Origin: an uncultured Lachnospiraceae bacterium
GTDB lineage: Bacteria; Bacillota; Clostridia; Lachnospirales; Lachnospiraceae
DNA length: 47,090 nt
Direction: 5' to 3'
NCBI GenBank assembly: GCA_947625755.1
Contig: CANQPJ010000016.1
Span: 1 to 47,090 of the forward strand
Within the stretch, counting starts at the first letter, position 1. Each line of letters begins with the position of its first letter. Position numbers and translations under genes: made by a program. Shown piece after piece: positions 41,956-47,090 of this stretch. The notes under the pieces are model-generated. The model was not told where the DNA came from. It ran no database searches and saw nothing but the letters and a program-made list of their open reading frames with translations.

Positions 41956-44457
41956 CTATTTTGTTTTCTGACTCTTCTTTGACCACTTAGAATAATACTT
42001 CTTACCGTTTACAGTTATATAAGTTCTTATCCTTACATAGTATTTTTGCTTTGCCTTAAGTTTCTTTATTGTCTTTGTTGTAGTCTTTGCTTTCTTAATA
42101 ATTATATTCTTCGCTTTCTTAAACTTACTTGAGGTTGAATACTGAATCTGATAACCACTTACTTTTTTAACTTTCTTCCATGTAATTTTTAATGATTTTT
42201 TTGCCTTTTTTATATTTTTTATTTTTGATGCCGTTGGTAGTTTTACATCTTCGGCTTTATGTGTCGTTGCTTCAATTATTGGCTTTGTATTATTTTCAAC
42301 CTTCTTAGTCGTAGTATCGTTCTCCTTGGAAGTTATAGGTTCATTTTCTTTCGAAGTTGTTGTGCCCTCTTCTTCATCAAAATCTTCTACACATCGAGAT
42401 AAATATACGTATTTAACACCTTCACAATATAATTCATTATCTAATATATCCTCAAAAATAATATTATCTAGTTGTTCCTTAGTTCCGTTGTAATATACAA
42501 TCGCCTGACTCTCCATAATATATACGCCAATATAATCTATACTAGCAGGCAATGTCACTTTTTTTAAATTTTCACACTCGATAAATGCGTTTGTTCCTAT
42601 ACTCTCAATACCATTTGGTGCTTCTATTTCTTCTAAGCTAGAGCAACCATAAAATGTATCATCGCCAATAATTTTAAGACTTTTCGGAAGAATAATAGAT
42701 TTTAAATTGATACAGCGTGCAAATGTTCTTTCCAATGCAGATACATTTCCGGATATACTCACTTTTTCTAAATTTGAACACTCATTAAATGCTTCCCATC
42801 CTACATATTCTGTATTATCACCAAGATAAATCTCTCTTATGTTACTGCAACCTGAAAATGCATAATCACCAATTATTTTAATACTATCTGGAAATGCTAT
42901 GCTGCTGAGCTTCGTATAACTAAAGGCAAATTTCCCTATACTTAATAATCCCTCTGGCAATACTATATTCTCTAAATCACTATCCTCTTCCCAACTATGA
43001 CATGCACCACTTGCTACACATCTTGTACCGTCTTTTATTGTAAGTTCTGAAATATTACTATCTACTTTTATCAAACAATTAGATATATAAAGATTTCCTT
43101 CTTCCCAATTTTCTACATTATCATAATACTTTGTTTGTTCAAAACATTCTTCACCCACATATTCAATTGAGCTACCCAAATCAATCTTATCCAATTTTGT
43201 ACAATAGGAAAATGCAGAATCTCCAACATAAGTAACGCTATTAGGCAGTTGTATTTCCGCCAAAGACTGACATCCATAAAATGCAAAATCATCTATATTT
43301 TTTACACCATCTTGTATAATAATGTTTTGTAAATATCGGCAATCAGAAAATGCAGAATATCCTATTGATTCTACTCCACTTGGAATTATAATTGATGTTA
43401 GATTATCATTTGAATCAAATGCATATCGCCCTATATTTTTTACACTATCTGGAATGGTTACCCCTGAGATTTTACAATTTTTAAGCGCTTCGTCTGCTAT
43501 TACTTTTGTACCGTCTTTTATTTTATACTCACCTGTTAAAAAGCGATCTACTTCTAAAAGATACTTATCTAAATACAATTCATTATCTTTGTAATTGTCA
43601 CTATAGTACTTAGTTCCTTCAAAAGCCTTAGCACCTAGTTCTTCTACATTACTACCAATTGATATTTCTGTTAAATCACTACATCCGTTAAAAGCCCATG
43701 TTCCTATCTTTTTAATATTTTCTGGAATATTTATTTCTTTTAAGCTACTACAATTACTAAAAACACTTTCACTAAGTTCTTTTATATTACTAGATAAAAG
43801 AACTGATTTCAAAACTGTACATCCATTAAAACTTCCAGCTCCTATTTCTTTTACACTGTCAGGAATTGTTATGTTGGTCAGACTTGTGCAATCTGAAAAT
43901 GCATAATCACCAATTTTTCTTACAGAACTTGGTATTTCTATTTCCGTCAAACTTGTGCACCCCCGAAAAGTTCCTCCACTAATTCCATTAAGATTTTTTG
44001 ACAAGACAACTTTCTTTAGTTCTGAGCAACCTTGAAACGCATTGCTATTTATATTTCTTACACTATCTGCTATTATTACTGTTTCCAAATTTGGATAATT
44101 TGCAAAAGTACAGTCTATTCCCGTAACTCCTTCCTCTATAATTAATTCCTTTACCTCTGATTTATTTGTAATCGGTTCAGTCACTAATACACCATTTACA
44201 CCAAGCGATAATATTCCCGTTGAACTTTCAAATGTCTCTGTTTCATATTCTCCATATGGTGTAATGCCTCCACTTATTATAATTTCAGCCAAAACACTAT
44301 TTGTTTTTATTCCAATTATAGTAGTCGATACTAAAATAGATACCATAATCATTGCCATTATTTTTGTTTTGTTTAGTTTTACATTCTTTGATGCTGCACG
44401 CACACTGTTAGCCAATATTAATAATGCAAACGCAACTAATTTTTTAACTTGATTCAT
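41956..44457 (-). CDS. BspA-type leucine-rich repeat surface protein with Fn3-like C-terminus
   Basis: Exported 833-residue protein. A lysine-containing N-terminus and hydrophobic stretch at about 33-57 (KIMAMIMVSILVSTTIIGI...NSVLAE) act as signal or anchor. From ~110 to ~690 run about 17 BspA-type repeats with the pattern IGdyAFsgCssLtsItIPdSVk. A Thr/Glu/Lys-rich linker (TTTSKENEPITSKEN) leads to a ~90-residue lysine-rich Fn3-like domain (KSLKITWKKVKKVSGYQIQYS, YYVRIRTYITVNGKKYYSKW). BspA proteins of gut and oral bacteria often bind host or other bacterial surfaces. No LPxTG motif is seen. The gene starts 30 bp after the stop of the RCC1 protein, with GGAGAAC as ribosome site. Confidence 0.88.
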   Translation of the reverse strand: MNQVKKLVAFALLILANSVRAASKNVKLNKTKIMAMIMVSILVSTTIIGIKTNSVLAEIIISGGITPYGEYETETFESSTGILSLGVNGVLVTEPITNKSEVKELIIEEGVTGIDCTFANYPNLETVIIADSVRNINSNAFQGCSELKKVVLSKNLNGISGGTFRGCTSLTEIEIPSSVRKIGDYAFSDCTSLTNITIPDSVKEIGAGSFNGCTVLKSVLLSSNIKELSESVFSNCSSLKEINIPENIKKIGTWAFNGCSDLTEISIGSNVEELGAKAFEGTKYYSDNYKDNELYLDKYLLEVDRFLTGEYKIKDGTKVIADEALKNCKISGVTIPDSVKNIGRYAFDSNDNLTSIIIPSGVESIGYSAFSDCRYLQNIIIQDGVKNIDDFAFYGCQSLAEIQLPNSVTYVGDSAFSYCTKLDKIDLGSSIEYVGEECFEQTKYYDNVENWEEGNLYISNCLIKVDSNISELTIKDGTRCVASGACHSWEEDSDLENIVLPEGLLSIGKFAFSYTKLSSIAFPDSIKIIGDYAFSGCSNIREIYLGDNTEYVGWEAFNECSNLEKVSISGNVSALERTFARCINLKSIILPKSLKIIGDDTFYGCSSLEEIEAPNGIESIGTNAFIECENLKKVTLPASIDYIGVYIMESQAIVYYNGTKEQLDNIIFEDILDNELYCEGVKYVYLSRCVEDFDEEEGTTTSKENEPITSKENDTTTKKVENNTKPIIEATTHKAEDVKLPTASKIKNIKKAKKSLKITWKKVKKVSGYQIQYSTSSKFKKAKNIIIKKAKTTTKTIKKLKAKQKYYVRIRTYITVNGKKYYSKWSKKSQKTK

Positions 44458-44487
44458 AATTTTGTTCTCCGCTATTTTATAATTTAA

Positions 44488-47090
44488 CTATTTTGTTTTC
44501 TGACTCTTCTTCATTGACCATTTAGAATAATACATCTTACCATGTACAGTAATGTAAGTTCTTATTCTTACATAATACCTTTTCCTTGCTTTTAGTTTCT
44601 TAATGATTCTTGATGTCGTTTTTGCCTTCTTAATGGTTATTTTCTTGGATTTCTTAAACTTACTTGAAGTTGAATATTGAATCTGGTAACCTTTTACATT
44701 CCTGACCTTCTTCCAGGTAATCTTTAATGATTTCTTTGCTTTCCTGATTTTTTTGATTTTTGAAGGCATTGGCTGGATGGCAGTCCCGGTTCCTGCTTTC
44801 TGTCCATCTCTGATTGTTACCTGTTCTTTCGTTATTGTTTCTTCAGCTGATGTCTCTGAAGCTTCTGTCGTCACTTCTTCCGTAGTCTTTTCAGATGTTT
44901 CTTCTTCCTTTATCTGTACTATCGCATAGTAACTAAAATGATCAGTATAAAATAAAATGTTTCCATTTGAAATTGTACATGCCATTTCAACCAACGTGCC
45001 ATCATCTCTGACCCAATACAGTTTACATTGATTTTCATTATATCCGTCCGGTATCGGTATGGTAACCTGTACACTCTGCCCCGGCTGTGAAATTTTACCG
45101 TCACGCTCAAGATATATATCTCTTACAATATAATCATTGGAAATTCTGTCTAATGAACTTTTCATTGCATTTGACAAATCATTTGTGTTTGACAAAACAA
45201 TAGAATGCATTACAAAATTATTTTCCGACAGAGAATTTTTGCCATCACCAGATTTTATCGAAATACCATTATCACACAGACATCCATTTTCGCCATCAAA
45301 ATAAATATTGAACGAATGCATCTCGTGTTTTTTACACAAATTAACAAAAAATGTTGAATAATCTACATATTCGCTAAATGTAAACATTCCGTTTAATACA
45401 TTTCCAAATGGTCCCATCGCTTTCTTTAATGTGCTTTCTGCAATGCTGATACCGATATCTCCGGCACTTTGGATGATGATTTTTTCTAAATCAATATCGC
45501 CGTCTTTGAGTATGGCTTTTCCTTCGTCTACAAAAGATGCCAGTTCTCCTTCAATACTGCTTTTCAATACTCCCTTTGCAGCTTTTTCACTTAATTTTTC
45601 TGTAAACTTTTTCCCAAGATTTGCAATTTTATCCTTTGGTGTTTTTCCTTTTACTGCATCAACGTAAGATTTTACAAATTTTTTAACAATATTGTCGGAC
45701 GTATTCTGTGCTATCTTTTCCTTTGTATCCGTATCTGCCTTTATGTCAAGAACACCGCCAAACAGCATAATGGAATCCACGATAAACTCTGTTGTGTTGT
45801 AGATTGCGCATGTTTCGGAATATGTTGGATCATTTGTTATTTCAATGTGTCCTCCGACCGGTACATCAATATTAATCTCTGTTTTTTTGGAATAGGAGGC
45901 CTGTTTGTATGTAAGAAAATTTCCGTTAAACAAATCGGCAATCAGCCACCCTCCTTCTATAACGGTATCTTTTAAACTGGTTACACAACCGCCGTCAAAT
46001 CTTTTTATTTCCGCTGTATCAAATAGAATACCGTCTGCATCATAGACATCGACTGCTCCGACAAGGTTCATTGTATTATACACATTAAATGAGATTGCCA
46101 TCTTCCCATTATCTTTTTTATAACTGGAAAAACTGTCAACAAACATCCCGCCTATGTATCCATTATATTCATAATCACGATCATAATATTTCGGCAAAGC
46201 TTCCGCATTGTATGTAAGGATTCCTGAATTCACTTGAACATTTGCACTATATACCGCTCCTGTATTTAATTCTGTAATTGTTAATTTTGCTGTTCCTTCG
46301 TTAACTCCGTTAATGTTAAAATATGTGCCATCGCTTTCATTTCGGACATGGTCTGCCGTAACAATATCCGTGTTTGAGGAAATAATGGAATACGAAGCAT
46401 AATCTTCAACAACCTCCCCATTATTTTCTAACTGCACTGCTGCACCGATGGCTTTCCCTTTGCCCACAATCATTGCAGATACGCTTGAATACAGCTTTAT
46501 TTCATAATTGTTTATCGTTACCGTGACTGGAACTGAAATGTTTGTTCCGTCCGGAGCTGTGACCGTAATGTCCGTCCGTCCCGCTTTTTTTAATTTCAGA
46601 TGTACAACTGCCTTTTTTTCATTGCCTGATGTAATGTAATCTCCGGAACCGATGTCCGTTGAAAGGACTTCCACGATGGTCGTATCTAACGGCTTCACAT
46701 CCAAATCTGCTATTTCATACCGGTTGGAATCAAGAACAAGCAGCGTGTTTATCGTGCTCCCCTCTGTCCCTGTTATTTCACTTCCCAATGTAGCGCTGTT
46801 TCTGCCATACCAAATCGTTGTTCTTTCATCTTCACCATTTAGCAATATTTTTACCGGGGTAGATTGATTTGTTGTCGTTCCATTCCCAACTTGTCCGTCA
46901 TAATTAGCTCCCCAGCAATATAAATCACCTGTTTCTGTGATTGCCGCACTGTGACGATTACCTAATGAAACACTTTTCACGTTACCCAATACTTTTACTG
47001 GTGTAGACTGGTCTGTTGTCGTTCCATTCCCAACTTGTCCGTCATAATTAGCTCCCCAGCAATATAAATCACCTGTTTCTGTGATTGCCG
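44488..47090 (-). CDS. Large surface protein with RCC1 repeats, Ig-like part and Fn3-like C-terminus (partial)
   Basis: The frame runs off the right window edge, so the N-terminus and any signal peptide are outside. No true start is visible; the codon at 46989 is an internal TTG. From the edge come two RCC1-type units (TGDLYCWGANYDGQVGNGTTT, 48 residues apart), of the beta-propeller class. Next is an Ig-like (BIG2-type) region, KKAGRTDITVTAPDG to VTVTIN, and then a long unknown region with a central Lys/Glu-rich helix (about 460-500). A linker rich in Glu and Thr precedes the final ~90-residue Fn3-like domain, almost identical to that of the next protein. Same operon as the LRR gene. Confidence 0.85.
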   Translation of the reverse strand, partial: AITETGDLYCWGANYDGQVGNGTTTDQSTPVKVLGNVKSVSLGNRHSAAITETGDLYCWGANYDGQVGNGTTTNQSTPVKILLNGEDERTTIWYGRNSATLGSEITGTEGSTINTLLVLDSNRYEIADLDVKPLDTTIVEVLSTDIGSGDYITSGNEKKAVVHLKLKKAGRTDITVTAPDGTNISVPVTVTINNYEIKLYSSVSAMIVGKGKAIGAAVQLENNGEVVEDYASYSIISSNTDIVTADHVRNESDGTYFNINGVNEGTAKLTITELNTGAVYSANVQVNSGILTYNAEALPKYYDRDYEYNGYIGGMFVDSFSSYKKDNGKMAISFNVYNTMNLVGAVDVYDADGILFDTAEIKRFDGGCVTSLKDTVIEGGWLIADLFNGNFLTYKQASYSKKTEINIDVPVGGHIEITNDPTYSETCAIYNTTEFIVDSIMLFGGVLDIKADTDTKEKIAQNTSDNIVKKFVKSYVDAVKGKTPKDKIANLGKKFTEKLSEKAAKGVLKSSIEGELASFVDEGKAILKDGDIDLEKIIIQSAGDIGISIAESTLKKAMGPFGNVLNGMFTFSEYVDYSTFFVNLCKKHEMHSFNIYFDGENGCLCDNGISIKSGDGKNSLSENNFVMHSIVLSNTNDLSNAMKSSLDRISNDYIVRDIYLERDGKISQPGQSVQVTIPIPDGYNENQCKLYWVRDDGTLVEMACTISNGNILFYTDHFSYYAIVQIKEEETSEKTTEEVTTEASETSAEETITKEQVTIRDGQKAGTGTAIQPMPSKIKKIRKAKKSLKITWKKVRNVKGYQIQYSTSSKFKKSKKITIKKAKTTSRIIKKLKARKRYYVRIRTYITVHGKMYYSKWSMKKSQKTK
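46871..47090 (-). repeat. 144-bp RCC1 repeats with 76 identical bases
   Basis: 46871-46946 and 47015-47090 are identical over all 76 bases, 144 bp (48 codons) apart. The second copy continues beyond the window. Such identity means recent duplication or gene conversion and a likely site for copy-number change. Confidence 0.9.

Overview
The window looks like a chromosomal segment of a low-GC, Gram-positive Clostridia, most likely a member of the Lachnospiraceae. The reasons are strong AGGAGG-type ribosome sites, AT-rich intergenic DNA, a teichoic-acid-type wall locus with TagD and several CDP-glycerol transferases, BspA-type leucine-rich surface proteins, an ISLre2-type transposon, and small families (TIGR03905/TSCPD, DUF5662, DUF6273) that I associate with gut Clostridia. 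I cannot name the genus. No rRNA gene, complete tRNA gene or CRISPR array was seen.

Layout. 1-5.5 kb: a 20-bp tandem repeat at the left edge, a small hypothetical gene, pgi, a membrane protein, mtnN, a TSCPD protein and the TagG/TagH-type wall-polymer exporter. 5.7-19.9 kb: a wall-polymer region with five CDP-glycerol glycerophosphotransferase-family proteins (one fused to a GT4 glycosyltransferase, one with a GT4 stump, one fused to a GT2 domain), tagD, a GT2 enzyme, a membrane sugar-phosphate transferase that would start the lipid-linked chain, an LCP attachment enzyme and murG. 19.9-29.1 kb: mixed housekeeping and unknown genes (HIT, rhomboid, DUF5662, two tandem ATP-grasp ligases behind a structured leader, a ParB-like/BMP fusion, a metallophosphoesterase, a DUF6273 membrane protein) and glf, whose leader contains a terminator-like hairpin.

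29.4-36.2 kb: a complete agr-type quorum-sensing locus, all on the minus strand: response regulator, GHKL kinase, terminator, then a second unit encoding a 47-residue cyclic-peptide precursor (AgrD-like, too short for routine gene calling), AgrB, a secreted matrixin-type zinc protease, and a bacteriocin-type ABC permease plus ATPase. Two 9-bp direct repeats exactly 21 bp apart lie upstream of agrD, which is the spacing expected for a LytTR regulator. The likely circuit is peptide -> kinase -> regulator -> more peptide plus the protease/ABC effector genes in the same transcript.

36.2-41.8 kb: accessory DNA. A fragment resembling the 3' end of a tRNA gene lies next to a strong terminator and is a plausible integration scar. 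It is followed by a DUF6061-like gene and a tight three-gene operon: sce7726-like PD-(D/E)xK nuclease, sce7725-like protein, and a zinc-ribbon/RES-domain protein. That operon is a candidate toxin or anti-phage system. An ISLre2-type element sits just upstream of it. 41.9-47.1 kb: two large surface proteins, one with BspA-type LRRs and one with RCC1 repeats that is cut by the right window edge. They share an almost identical lysine-rich C-terminal Fn3-like module. Genes with corrected starts are noted in their entries.
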